Shown: piece after piece, positions 46,201 through 56,706 of the stretch
Layout of the letters: the number at the start of each line of letters is the position of its first letter
Position numbering within the stretch: the stretch's first letter is position 1
Assembly: GCA_019022495.1 (NCBI GenBank)
Contig: JAFEKR010000104.1
Span: 1 to 56,706, forward strand
Length of the DNA: 56,706 nt
Reading direction: 5' to 3'
Source: Epichloe hybrida
Lineage: Eukaryota; Ascomycota; Sordariomycetes; Hypocreales; Clavicipitaceae
Notes under the pieces: model-generated
Told to the model about the DNA's origin: nothing
The model's database searches: none
Seen by the model: only the letters and a program-made list of their open reading frames with translations
Made by a program: the position numbers and the translations under genes

Positions 46201-49200
46201 TCAACGTACAACTACGTACAAGCCCTCGAGCATTCTATCAAGAAACCAAACAACGACTAGGGCTGCTTCGCGTTATTTATGACGACACTAGTCAGATCGG
46301 CCTTCTCCCCGCGCATTGGATCAGGGGCTTCCTCTCACTGTCCGACGACGATTTGTTATGTTGCCAGGCGCTGCTTCTTGAGATATCGAATTCGGATCTT
46401 GTTGTGGGGTCAGAGAATGCGTATCAAATCATACAGCGGCTTGGGTCAGTAATGTCGGTCATTGACTATCAATGTTGCGAGGTGGCAATCACTACTTGCC
46501 TCGACGTGCTCGATGGCCTACACAGCATTTGGTTGAATGACAGCCATGAACTCGCTGAAGCCGTTGGTGACTTGTACAATTACTTTGTGAAACTCTGTCT
46601 TAAGTCCAATTTTTTTTCGACCAAAGCCGAAATCTCCATGGCACGCTTGCTCTTCACATTGCTTCGCGCAAGACCTTCATACGGGACCACTCTTGGGTTG
46701 GATTCTTGTCGCACGTCACTGCTTCACATTCTGCAATCTTCCAATATGCAAGCCAAATGTTTCATCGCAGAGAGGATCGCTGGCATATTCGAACTGTTCA
46801 TACTGACTCTTCATGACGAGATATTCATGGACGTGCTGGCCAGTCTGCCTACCAATCCTGACGATACATCAGGCCTTGCCTTCAGGTTGCTTGCCTTGTC
46901 CAAGCTGGCCTGCCGCTGGCCAAATCTTCTTCGCCGATGCATCTATCATATTTTCGAGACACCAGGGAAGGTCGCCAAATCCATCGACTATGCAAGGTGG
47001 TGCCTCGCCGAGGTATCAAGCACGCTCAAGCTGAAGTCAGCGAAGGAGCTTTTCCGCCTCTTCTCTCGTCAGCTGCTTTACACTTGGATGGAAAACGACC
47101 CTGTTGAAAACATACCCTTTTCCATTTTTGGCTTCAAAGACTTGACCGATATACTTCAGTCAGCTCAAGCAGATGCCATTGCGCTTGCAATAATGCGAGT
47201 CCAAAAGCCAGCTATTGCCATCCTAGCCAAAACACTTGCAGTAAAAGAAGGCGACCTGATACGAAACAACTTTGCCACATGCCTGTCCTACAGTATGGCG
47301 TTTGGAGACGTGTATGGGGATATTGGCAACGGTAAAGGTGAAGATTATATCAGGGAGACGATTGGACGCAAGGCGTACATGGAGTCGATTCACGTCAATT
47401 TTGTGGACACTATTGCATGTTTTTTCGACCTTTTGGATCAAGAAGATCGTCTTGAGAAGTTTCTGGGCATTAATGAAGCTTTTGCGTATGCCTTGGAGAA
47501 TCTGGAGACAATCAAGAAATTATCCCACTCAACCAACAGATTACCACCCAATCAGCAGCCAACGTTTCGAGCCAAATTTGTCATCCATGATATTTTTAGG
47601 CTTTGCAAAAATACAGGGGCCGAATTCCACGACATCTGGACTCCCCCTTTGGTCCTGCTAGTTACGAGAAGGCTTTTCAACACGGTGCACCCAGCATTGG
47701 GCTCACTTCATGCTTGTTCGGTGCTGAGAAAAGTCCGGCTGGTGATGTGTTTAGCAGATGCAGTGGCGTTGGGATCCCATTGTGTCGAGATGCTTCTCAA
47801 CTCCATCCGAGGGTTCATAGTGGACTCTGAATGTGCGGACGATGCATTAGGGATGAGCCAATATCTCCTTTCCGGGGGTCGCGAATACCTAGCCGAGAAA
47901 CCATCTTTCCTAGCAGGGTATGCACTGTCGACTCTTGCTTCGCTTCGTGTGTTTCTCGAGTCGAGTCAGTCTAGCACAACCCAGGAAAGCCAGTTCATAG
48001 CCACGATGAGCAAAGCTCAGAAATTCCACGACTGGTTCAGCAATTATCTTTCGGACTACACTTCAACCATGTTCGAGGATGATAGTCAGTCCGCACTTTT
48101 CAAATCCATCACACATTCTGCGGCGCATATTAGGTCATCCGGCAATGCTGCAAAGGGAACATCAGAAAGCAAATTGCTTCTGGATATACTCAAGGACGGG
48201 GTCACGGGAAAACGGCTACTGAATGAGGCATCGCGTGAGCTCGCGCTGAAACTCCTCTGTGGTGACTTTGAAATACCAGTCACTATTACGGAAGACATTA
48301 TTGAGACGGACAAGGCAGCGATCGACCAAGCGTCAAAAGTCTGGAAAAGCTGTGAAGCACAAGATCTTAGCGCGAATTACCTTTCTTGGGCAGGACGCGT
48401 TGTTGGCCGATCATTTGCTGCGTCTGGAGCCATTCCGGATGGTGTTCTTAAAGAGACAAACCTCAGCCTATACGGTCGCATTGCACCTGGATCTAATGGC
48501 TCCGAGATGGGACTGCTATACCTTCTTCAAGACCTTACAGCAGATCAGAATTCAACTGTTGCTGGATTAGCTGAGTTTGCGATAAGGACTGGCTATAAAA
48601 GATGCGAATCAGGGATCGGACAATGGGGCGACTTTCATTCCCGTTCACTGACTGGAACGAGTTGCTCAAGATTTGATGACGGGCATTCTATCTGGAACGA
48701 CAACATTGCCTCCTCGCAATGGCTTCAAAAAATCAGCATCCATCTAGCTTCAGCTGTACCGGACTCGATACTGCTGTCCGCCTTGCCGCCTATACTTGTT
48801 GAAGTCCCCGGCTTCGCAGACAAGGCATTCCCGTTCATCATTCATCTGGTTCTAAGCTTTCAGCTGGAGCATCAGCAACTGATAAAGAAGCAAATGTCTT
48901 CATCCTTGAAAGAGTGGTTGAGAGAGAAAAAACCCGCCGCTATGGAGAACTTGAAGTTGTTGATGAACACCATCTTGTACTTGCGGACCCAGGAGTATCC
49001 AAAGGAATCTTCTATTGCCGACCGGATGCATTGGCTGGACATCGAATATGCAGTGGCTTCCACCGCCGCTTCTCGATGTGGTATGCAAAAGACGGCCCTT
49101 TTATTTGCCGAACTAGTTTCTTCTGATACGACTAGGTCGTCCCGAAGATCTTCAGCGCATAGAGAGCAAGACATGAGTGAAACGCTGCTCACCATCTTCG

Positions 49201-52200
49201 AGAACATTGATGATCCAGACGCTTACTATGGACTCCCCGAAGATGCAAGCTTATCCAAAGTGCTTGCTCGCGTTGAATACGAGAATGAAGGATCCAAAAG
49301 CTTGGCGTTTCGCGGGGCACAGTACGACAGTCATCTTCGACTTCGACGAAAGGACGCCGGGGCTGATGGTCAGGCGCTTGTCAAGGCACTCGGGACGCTT
49401 GGACTTTCAGGTCTTTCGCACTCGGTTCTCAATACTCAAGAGCTTTCTGGCACCAATGGACATTCATTGGATAGCACTTTCAACACGGCAAGGCGGTTGG
49501 AGATGTGGAACCTCCCAGCACCCGGCAATAGTGATCATCACGCTGTGATACTGTATCAAGCATACCAAAGTATTCATAATTCAAGAGAGCTGTCGACCGT
49601 TCAACAAGCTATCTATGATGGCTTTGGCGGGATCATGCGGAGCATTGCGCGCTCAACGCTGAATGCGACTGCTTTACGGGGCCGATTGGCAGCGCTGGCC
49701 GCTTTAACGGAACTGGACGATGTGCTGAACATTTCCGAATCGTCCGAGGTTCGAGACATGCTCAAAAAATTCGAGTCTCGGTCCGAATGGATGCGAAGTG
49801 GGCTGTGAGTAACGAAACCCTTATGTACCTACGCTCAACTGTTGACTAAATCCGGTAGATACGGCGATGTTGGCCACGTTCTGTCGTGTCGAGAGACCAC
49901 CTTGAGCATGCTGTGCCAGCACCCCAGCCTCATGAAAAACGCAAAGCTTTCGGCAGATGTGCCACGACAGATGCAAGTTGAGTCGATGATCTTATCTTCG
50001 GGCGTATATCGCTATCATCAAGCCACACAGGAGTCTCTGAACATCGCCACTGCGCTCACCGAGCTCATCCCACAATGCGAGGATCTGAATTTGCACGTGG
50101 ACGCGGCTATCAAGATTGAAGTTGCCAACTCACTGTGGGATCATGGGGAGATGGGAACATCGATCCGAATGCTGCAAGCCATTGACAGGAATTCTTCACT
50201 CACTAAACAGAGCATTCGTGTTCGTCGGTCTGATTTGTTGTCCAAGATTGGGCACAAGGTGTCTCTTGCCCGGTTGGAGAATCCTCATGACATACAGAAA
50301 TCCTACCTTGGGCCAGCGCTGAAGGAACTCAAGAGTGGACATGACAGCGAGGCAGGCGCAGTATACCATCAATTTGCTACTTTCTGCGACGAGCAACTGC
50401 AGGATCCAGATGGACTTGAGGATCTAGCAAGATTGCAAAATCTGAGAAAGGCAAAGAATGACGAGGTCAAAGACCTCAAAGCCCTCATCGACTCGACCAA
50501 GGAGACACAGCTCAAGACTAAATACGCCCACGTCCTATCAAAGGAGAAACAATGGCTGGAACTTGACGAGAAGGAGTTGAAACGGGTAGAGCAGACGCGC
50601 AGCGAGTTCGTTCAGCTGAGTTTGGAGAACTACCTACTGTCACTCATTTCATCCGAGGACTTCAACAACGACGCTCTGCGATTCACGGCGCTGTGGCTCG
50701 AGCGGTCTGGCGACGAATCCACGAGCAAAGCCGTCATGAAGAGTCTGTCACTGGTGCCCACGAGAAAATTCGCGACACTAATGAACCAGCTCACGTCTCG
50801 TTTACAAAACCAAGACAGCACGTTCCAGAAGCTCTTGTTTGACTTGATATACAACATCTGTGTCGATCATCCATACCATGGCATGTATCAGATCTGGTCT
50901 GGAACCAAGGCCAGAGCTCAGCAAAAGGACGATGTGGCTGTTCAGCGTGTCAAGGCAACGGAGAAGATCGCCCAGCAGCTCGCGGCAACCAAATCCGTGG
51001 CAGACATTTGGCTGTCAATAGACAAGACCAGCAAGTACTACCATGGACTTGCCATGGACAGGAACCCGAACAAGTACAAGTCTGGGGCCAAAATACCCAT
51101 CAAGGACTGTACCGCTGGCCAGTACCTGGTGAGCTGCCTCACACGGTATCGCATCCCGCCCCCGACACTTCACATAGATGTTTCCGTCACCAAGGACTAC
51201 TCCAAAGTGCCCATGATATCCAAGCTGGAGCCCACAATGACGATTGCGTCGGGCGTGAGCGCTCCCAAAATTATCACGGCAGTGGGCAGTGACGGAGTCA
51301 AGTACAAGCAGCTGGTGAAGGGCGGGCACGATGACCTTCGCCAGGACGCCATCATGGAGCAGGTGTTTGCTGCTGTGTCGTCTTTGCTGAAACTACACAG
51401 GAGCACTCAACAGCGGAATCTCGGCATCAGAACCTACAAGGTCTTGCCGCTGACAGCGTCGTCAGGCTTGATTGAATTCGTGCCCAAGACCATTCCGTTG
51501 CACGAATTCCTCATGCCTGCCCACGAGAGATATCATCCGCGTGATCTCAAGGGTTCGCAGTGCCGCAAGGAAATATTCAATGTCCAGAACCGGTCCACAG
51601 AGACTCGGCTCGCCACGTACCGAAAGGTCGCAGAGCGGTTTCAACCAGTCATGAGATACTTCTTCATGGAGTACTTTGCGGATCCCGATGAGTGGTTCGC
51701 CCGCCGGTTGGCGTATACCAGAAGTACAGCAGCCATATCCATGCTCGGGCACGTGCTTGGTCTCGGAGACCGCCACGGACACAACATCCTGTTGGACACA
51801 AGAACTGGCGAGGCCGTGCACATTGATCTCGGCGTCGCGTTCGAAGCAGGACGTATCCTCCCCGTACCAGAACTGGTACCGTTCCGACTGACACGAGACA
51901 TTGTAGACGGCATGGGCATAACCAAGACGGAAGGCGTTTTCCGCCGTTGCTGCGAGTTCACGCTGGACGCGTTGCGTGAAGAGCAGTACTCCATCATGAC
52001 GATTCTCGACGTGTTGCGATACGATCCGTTGTACACGTGGTCGATATCGCCACTACGACTGGCCAAGTTGCAGAAAGCCCGCGACGAGGAGGGCGGCGCA
52101 GACGAGCCAGAGCCCAATGAAGCCGCCGAGACAAAGAAGGCACGCAAGAACAACAGTCGCACGAATGAGCCCTCAGAGGCAGATCGCGCGCTGGAAGTGG

Positions 52201-52388
52201 TGCGCAAGAAGCTGTCCAAGACATTGAGCGTGACTGCGACAGTGAACGATCTCATCAATATGGCTACGGATGAACGCAACTTGTCTGTATTGTATTCGGG
52301 TAAGATGCAGACGCTTCCTCGAGGGTCATGTCATGTTGGAGCAGCTTACTGACGAGAGACTTGCTTAGGATGGGCTGCATATGCCTGA
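43251..52388 (+). CDS. TEL1: ATM-type checkpoint kinase TEL1
   Basis: PI3K-like Ser/Thr kinase activated by the MRX/MRN complex at double-strand breaks and telomeres. Eight exons (43251–43290, 43347–43394, 43445–43490, 43549–44940, 44991–45328, 45391–49804, 49859–52299, 52369–52388) total 8739 bases, 2912 residues, in frame throughout. The N-terminus carries the TAN-type region (VKSGSVKNRDKAVE, then NRTVNLTDLGDRSYHHIFE). HEAT repeats and the FAT region fill the middle. The kinase domain shows VKGGHDDLRQDAIMEQVF, catalytic LGLGDRHGHNILLD and Mg-binding VHIDLGVAFEAG. The FATC end is completed by a 20-base last exon giving GWAAYA. Three tiny 5' exons (40, 48, 46 bases) were assigned from donor/acceptor phase and family resemblance; the exact start among three in-frame Mets (MSSSHMSTVMNLAS) is uncertain. 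Confidence 0.95.
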
Positions 52389-53033
52389 TATGTGTGCGCT
52401 GTGGATGGGGGGGGGAAGGGAGGAGCTGATTACGCATTGTTGTTTCATTTTGTTAGGGCAGGAACTTCTTGCATATCGGACACGGGTTGGCGGGAGCGAG
52501 TACATGTTGCGGAGAAATTCTATTTTGTATTGTATTGTATTGTATTGTGGTAGGTAGATGAGCCGGTGATGGTTGAGAGGCGAGAGAGATTGAAATTGCT
52601 TGGTTGGTTTCGGCACAGCCTACCGGGTAGCCTATTGGTGCACTCCACCAACCACATGTGTACACCATTGTACAAATCACCACCTGTGTAATCACCACAT
52701 GACCATTTGCTGATGTCAGCTTCCCCACACTCAACTTGACTCGACCACCCGACCTCACTTGGGATTTCAACGCCGACCTCGCTTGGGATTTCTACGACCA
52801 CCCGACCTCACTTACGATTTCAACGTCGAGCTTCAATATCAAGCCTCCACCCTTTGCCTCGACCCTGAGCTCGCAGTGATATCCATACATCTCATCTCTA
52901 GTGCCTGTCACCTCGCGCTCATCCATGCTCAGTCCGTACAGCCTCAGACAGCAGCGCTGCTCTCCTCTGCGCCTAGATTAACCCCGTTGCGACTTGCGAC
53001 ACATCCCTTCGGCCGAATTCATCCATTCATTCC
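52389..53033. other. Intergenic region between TEL1 and CUL4
   Basis: 3' flank of TEL1 and promoter of CUL4. It includes a G run near 52408–52415, a TATTG pentamer repeat at about 52525–52548, and an imperfect direct repeat of 23–30 bases at 52743–52825 (separate entry). No other gene is supported. Confidence 0.55.
52743..52825. repeat. Three-copy imperfect direct repeat upstream of CUL4
   Basis: Two copies of a 30-base unit beginning GACCACCCGACCTCACTT, at 52743–52772 and 52796–52825, differ at two bases and flank a shorter related copy (CGACCTCGCTTGGGATTT). They sit about 210–290 bases before the CUL4 start codon. Confidence 0.8.
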
Positions 53034-55550
53034 ATGCAATCCGGGTCGCCCGATTCGCACCGCGCCTCCCGCCGACGACAGCGTCTCTCTTCATCACCGC
53101 CCTCGTCCTCTGCCGACGCCAAACGACCTCGACACGCCGGCTGGCCCGTTGCCGTCATGGCTACTGCCAAGGCGAGGGGCAAGTTGCCCGAGACGATCGA
53201 TCTCACCGAGCGGCCTTCGGCATTTCAACCTTATACGGGAGCCAAGAGGCTCGTCATCAAGAACCAGCGACCGCCCGTGGACCGGGAGTCACAGGTGGAA
53301 GAGTACTATGCAAGGATAGAGACGGACCTGGAGGAAGCCCTGGCGGCCATCTTTTCCGCAAGACGGCCGGCTGTGCCGCTGGAGCGCCTGTACCGCGGCG
53401 TGGAAGACGTGTGCCGCAGGGGCAATGCCGCCAGAGTCTATCGTTTGCTGAAAGAGCGCGTAGATGCCCACCTGCAGTCGGCCGTCTTGCCGAGGATAAG
53501 GCGCAATGGCGGACAGTCAAACATGGACGTGCTGAGAAGTGTGAGGGAGGAGTGGAAGTCTTGGAACGCCCAGACCATTACGATCCGGTCGACGTTCAGC
53601 TACCTGGATAGGACATATCTGCTGCGGGAATCTCTGCCGTCCATCAACGACATGGCCATCACTTATTTCAGGCGAATGGTCTTTCCGCCGCAGCAGTCGC
53701 GGGCCCACGCCAGCTCACCGCTTGGTGACAGGGTCATCGGCGGAGTGTGCGAGATGATTGAACACGATCGCCGCGGCGACGGCCAGCTGGATTCGGCCCT
53801 GCTGAAGGAAACCATCCGCATGCTTTACGTCCTGGGAGTATACGTCAAGCAGTTTGATCCCGTGTTCCTGCGGCAGTCAAGGGCGTACTTTGAAGAGTTT
53901 GGCGAATCGTGGAGCACGTCATCACTCAAAGACTACATTTCGGCGTGTGAGACTCTTCTGGCCAAGGAGGAGCATCGATGCATCGCATACAACTTCGATA
54001 GCACTACCGAGAAACAGCTTCTAGATTCAGCGCACGAGATACTGATTGAGAGCTATTCCGAGAAACTGCTGCACTCGGACAGCCTGTCCAAGCTATTGTC
54101 AGATAAGGATATCAAGTCAATGAAGGGCTTGTACGATCTGCTACGCCTCTCGGGCATTCAGAAGAAGATGAAGGCCCCGTGGAGCGAATACATCAGGCAG
54201 ACTGGGACCGAGATAATATCGGACAAGCAGAAGGGGGATGAGATGGTTCTCCGCTTGCTGGAACTGAGACGATCGCTGGATCTCCTGATTCGAGATGCCT
54301 TCCAGAAAGACGAGGACTTTCTATGGGGCATGCGAGAAGCGTTTGGCAAATTCATGAATGATCGCAAGATAGCGTCATGTTGGGACTCGGGGACGTCCAA
54401 GATTGGAGAGATGACGGCCAGGTATATCGACATGCTGCTTCGGGGCGGCCTGAAGGCGTTGCCCAAGGAACTCCTGTCGGATGTGCAGGACAGGGCGGCG
54501 GCCGAGAAGGAGGGCCAAGCCAGCACCGCGGACGAGGACGCCGAGCTGGACAGACAGCTCGACCAGGCACTGGAGCTTTCCGGTGTCGAAAACCGGCAAA
54601 AGGTGCAGGCGCAACATGCTGACCAAGCTCCGAGGCGAGTGCGGCTCAAACTTCACCCACAACCTGGAGCAAATGTTCAAGGACCAAGAGCTCGCCAGGG
54701 ACGAGATGGACGCCTACGGGCTCTGGAGGCGGGCCAACAGGCAAGGACGCGCGCCGGCCGTTGATCTGTCCGTCATGGTCCTGTCGGCCTCGGCGTGGCC
54801 AACATACCCCGATTCCCGCATCAGCCTCCCCGACGAGGTGGCGACGGAAATCGAGCGCTTCGACCAGCACTACAAGGACAAGCACACGGGCCGACTTCTC
54901 ACCTGGAAGCACTCGCTCGCCCACTGCTCCATCAAGGCGACCTTCCCCAAGGGCACGCGCGAGCTGCTCGTCTCGGCCTTCCAGGCCGTCGTGCTCATGC
55001 TGTTCAACAGCGAGCCCCCCGAGGGAGGCTTCCTCTCCTACAAGCAGATATCGTCGGCAACGGGCCTCCAGGGCGGGGACCTGGATCGCACCCTGCAGTC
55101 CCTCGCATGCGGCAAGTACCGCGTCATCACCAAGCATCCCAAGGGCCGCGACGTCAGCCCCACCGACACATTCACATTCAACAAGGCCTTCACGGACCCA
55201 AAGTACCGCGTCAAGATCAACCAGATCCAGCTCAAGGAGACCAAGGAGGAGAACAAGGCCACGCACGAGCGAATCGCCCAGGACAGGCGCTTCGAGACAC
55301 AGGCCGCCATTGTGCGCATCATGAAGAGCCGCAAGTCGATGGGCCACGCCGAACTCGTCGCCGAAGTAATCAACTTGACCAAGACGAGGGGCAGCGTCGA
55401 ACCCGCCGCCATCAAGAAGGAAATCGAGAGGTATGAGCCGCAGCATCCACGGGATTTTCTTTTTTTCTCGAAGCGCTAACATGTCGTGACAGCCTGATTG
55501 AAAAGGACTACATTGAACGAGAAGACAGCTGTTACACATATCTTGCCTGA
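53034..55550 (+). CDS. CUL4: Cullin-4, CRL4 ubiquitin ligase scaffold, frame broken
   Basis: Scaffold of DDB1-based cullin-RING ligases acting in DNA repair, replication and heterochromatin. Frame 53034–about 54596 gives a basic N-terminus, KLPETIDLTERPSAFQPYTG, YRGVEDVCRRGNAARVYRLL, SYLDRTYLLRESLPSINDMA and LDQALEL. The frame then changes and continues NMLTKLRGECGSNFTHNLEQ, TFPKGTRELLVSAFQAVVLM, and the neddylation block RRFETQAAIVRIMKSRKSMG. A 62-base intron (55431–55492) leads to SLIEKDYIEREDSCYTYLA. Between ALEL and NMLTKL the strongly conserved cullin segment (FIEGKD...FYKKDLARRLL...SASQDAE, about 33 codons) is missing, with about 28 unrelated-looking bases in its place. No intron explains it. 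Read literally, translation ends at 54764 and lacks the C-terminal RBX1-binding and neddylation parts. Gene identity is firm; the break needs re-sequencing. Confidence 0.92.
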
Positions 55551-56125
55551 AAGGTTTTTATTCCCAAGCGTGGGCGGGCGCATGGTCAGTCAAGAGTACA
55601 CAACTGAGTAGTAGCGGTGTTGCCCATTCTCGACAACAATAGCCGATATCAACGCCCATCTCGTTGTCAAAAGGGAGGAGAAGCGGTCATCACAGCCGCG
55701 CAACATGATAATCGTCCCGTGTATTCCGACAGATTCCCACTCCCAATCGACAAATGCGTGCGCGTCATGCATCATGAGAAGCACCACCATGGTTCATTGC
55801 GTGACTTTACGCGTGCTTGGAATGTACTGTGGCCTTCAAATATAATCGTACGTCATCGTACCGGATTCAGCATCACTGACTTTCCGTACTTGTGATGCCT
55901 TGGATTCTGCTCATCCACAAGACGGAACGGACGGAACGAATCAACTACAATCACACCCTGCACTTGAGAAAAATAATGTAGAATAAATGTGGTGGAATAT
56001 AATACACCATGGTACTCGCGTAAAATAGAAATTTGCATAGCAAAGCTCCCCCACCCCCCTAAAAAAGACAAACCGTATATCCAACGCCGCGCTAAAAGAC
56101 ACCATCCAATCCAATGAACCACAGC
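55551..56125. other. Convergent intergenic region, CUL4 / unrecognised gene
   Basis: 575 bases of 3' flanks. TTTTTATT just after the CUL4 stop and AATAAATG near 55982 are AT-rich words of the kind found around fungal polyadenylation sites. No gene or RNA is supported. Confidence 0.5.
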
Positions 56126-56706
56126 CTAACTCCTCCGACCACCGGACTCATCTGTGCCCACACCTCGAGGCGGGCCCGAATTCTCTTCCGATTCCAGAAC
56201 CCTTGACTCCTCGGCGACGCTAAACTCGTCTATGGACTCGTCTGTGTAGGAGAAGTCGTCGTCGTCTTGGTACGACACGGTATGCCGTCTGACGCCCGGC
56301 CAAAGCGGTGGGTTCGTACATGGTACGTATTGTTCGTGGCCTGGCGAGGCCATTATACCCTGCTGGTACGTGATATTTGGCTGGCGCTGGAGCTGGGCCT
56401 GGGACCAAGGCCCGTGTCCGTGTCCATGTCCGTGTCCGTCGTCAGAATCGCTTGAGCTTGAGCGTCGGCCGACTTCGTCTTCTTCGAGGACTTCTCGAAG
56501 GGCGGCTCCCTGGCGAGGCGGCGCGGGGATATACGTCACGGGGAGACTGTCCGTGTCGGCCGTCGGTCGGAGCCTCTCGCGTATCCTGTCCGCTTGGTTC
56601 GCGGCGAACATTTCCAGGCGTGACTTGGTCTGTGTCAGTGCCTGCCAGCGGCAGGTGCGACTTGGCATCGGAGAATGGGCTTCAAGGTCGGCTGCGCTGT
56701 TTGTAG
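56126..56706 (-). CDS. Unrecognised acidic protein, C-terminal part only
   Basis: An open frame of about 193 codons runs in from the right edge and stops at 56126. Visible features: a basic/helical stretch CRWQALTQTKSRLEMFAANQ followed by ADRIRERLRP, a Pro-rich VTYIPAPPRQGAA segment, an acidic Ser-rich run with four His-Gly pairs (DDGHGHGHGHGPW), and an acidic C-terminus (DDDDFSYTDESIDEFSVAEE). No family is recognised and no function is proposed. An in-frame ATG lies at 56668, but the frame stays open upstream, so this is probably the last exon of a larger gene. A possible splice acceptor (GCTGGCAG) ends near 56642, so exon limits are uncertain. Confidence 0.55.
   Translation of the reverse strand, partial: TNSAADLEAHSPMPSRTCRWQALTQTKSRLEMFAANQADRIRERLRPTADTDSLPVTYIPAPPRQGAALREVLEEDEVGRRSSSSDSDDGHGHGHGHGPWSQAQLQRQPNITYQQGIMASPGHEQYVPCTNPPLWPGVRRHTVSYQDDDDFSYTDESIDEFSVAEESRVLESEENSGPPRGVGTDESGGRRS

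Noticed and set aside
54590..54615. A 26-base GT...AG micro-intron explaining the CUL4 frame change
   Set aside because: Too short for fungal splicing, the resulting frame is still wrong, and the conserved block would remain missing.
1..56706. The idea that these genes form one functional cluster (genome stability, since separase, TEL1, CUL4, the YBP family and VID21 co-occur)
   Set aside because: Unrelated housekeeping genes are interspersed, strands alternate, and no shared regulatory signal is evident; co-location is better explained by chance in a gene-dense genome.

Overview
The window is nuclear DNA of a filamentous ascomycete. Genes are interrupted by short GT–AG introns (50–204 bases), and many of these have a clear donor such as GTAAGT or GTGAGT; one shows a TACTAAC-type branch site. 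Several proteins have fungus-specific architectures (VID21/EAF1, YBP/ALF4, SPP2, a DUF5321-like protein, a yeast Arl3-type GTPase). Protein similarity remembered from the families points to Sordariomycetes, most likely Hypocreales. That placement is inference, because no database search was possible. I see no tRNA, rRNA, transposon, CRISPR array or secondary-metabolite cluster.

Layout from left to right: separase (minus, C-terminus cut by the window edge); DUF5321-like small membrane protein (plus); class II-type sirtuin (minus); mitochondrial MMT-type cation diffusion facilitator (plus); D-xylulokinase (plus) converging on and overlapping CWC15 (minus); exosome subunit RRP45 (plus); ARF-like GTPase ARL3/ARFRP1 (minus); endosomal Na+/H+ exchanger NHX1 (plus); NuA4 subunit VID21/EAF1 (minus); splicing factor SPP2 (plus); YBP/ALF4/glomulin-family protein (minus); mitochondrial DNA polymerase gamma MIP1 (minus); SLX8/RNF4-like RING protein with a broken RING (plus); nucleoporin NUP192 (minus); ATM-type kinase TEL1 (plus, 8 exons, 2912 codons reconstructed in frame); cullin-4 (plus, frame broken); and the C-terminal part of an unrecognised acidic protein (minus, cut by the right edge). 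Most neighbours are arranged as divergent pairs sharing 0.4–1.5 kb of promoter DNA, alternating with tight convergent pairs.

The genes are housekeeping genes: chromosome segregation and DNA-damage signalling, chromatin, splicing, RNA decay, nuclear transport, ion homeostasis, mitochondrial DNA and metal handling, and pentose metabolism. They do not form an operon-like system. I do not see an undescribed system.

The most noteworthy observation is that several otherwise well-conserved genes are broken at one short, sharply bounded place each: separase near its N-terminus, the RING domain of the SLX8-like protein, the middle of cullin-4, the 3' end of CWC15, and probably the 5' end of the DUF5321 gene. 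Neighbouring genes of up to 8.7 kb reconstruct perfectly in frame. This is either a set of local assembly errors or real lesions, and it is the first thing to re-sequence. Simple tandem repeats lie directly upstream of several start codons, and a short TACGGAGT motif recurs in the intergenic DNA.
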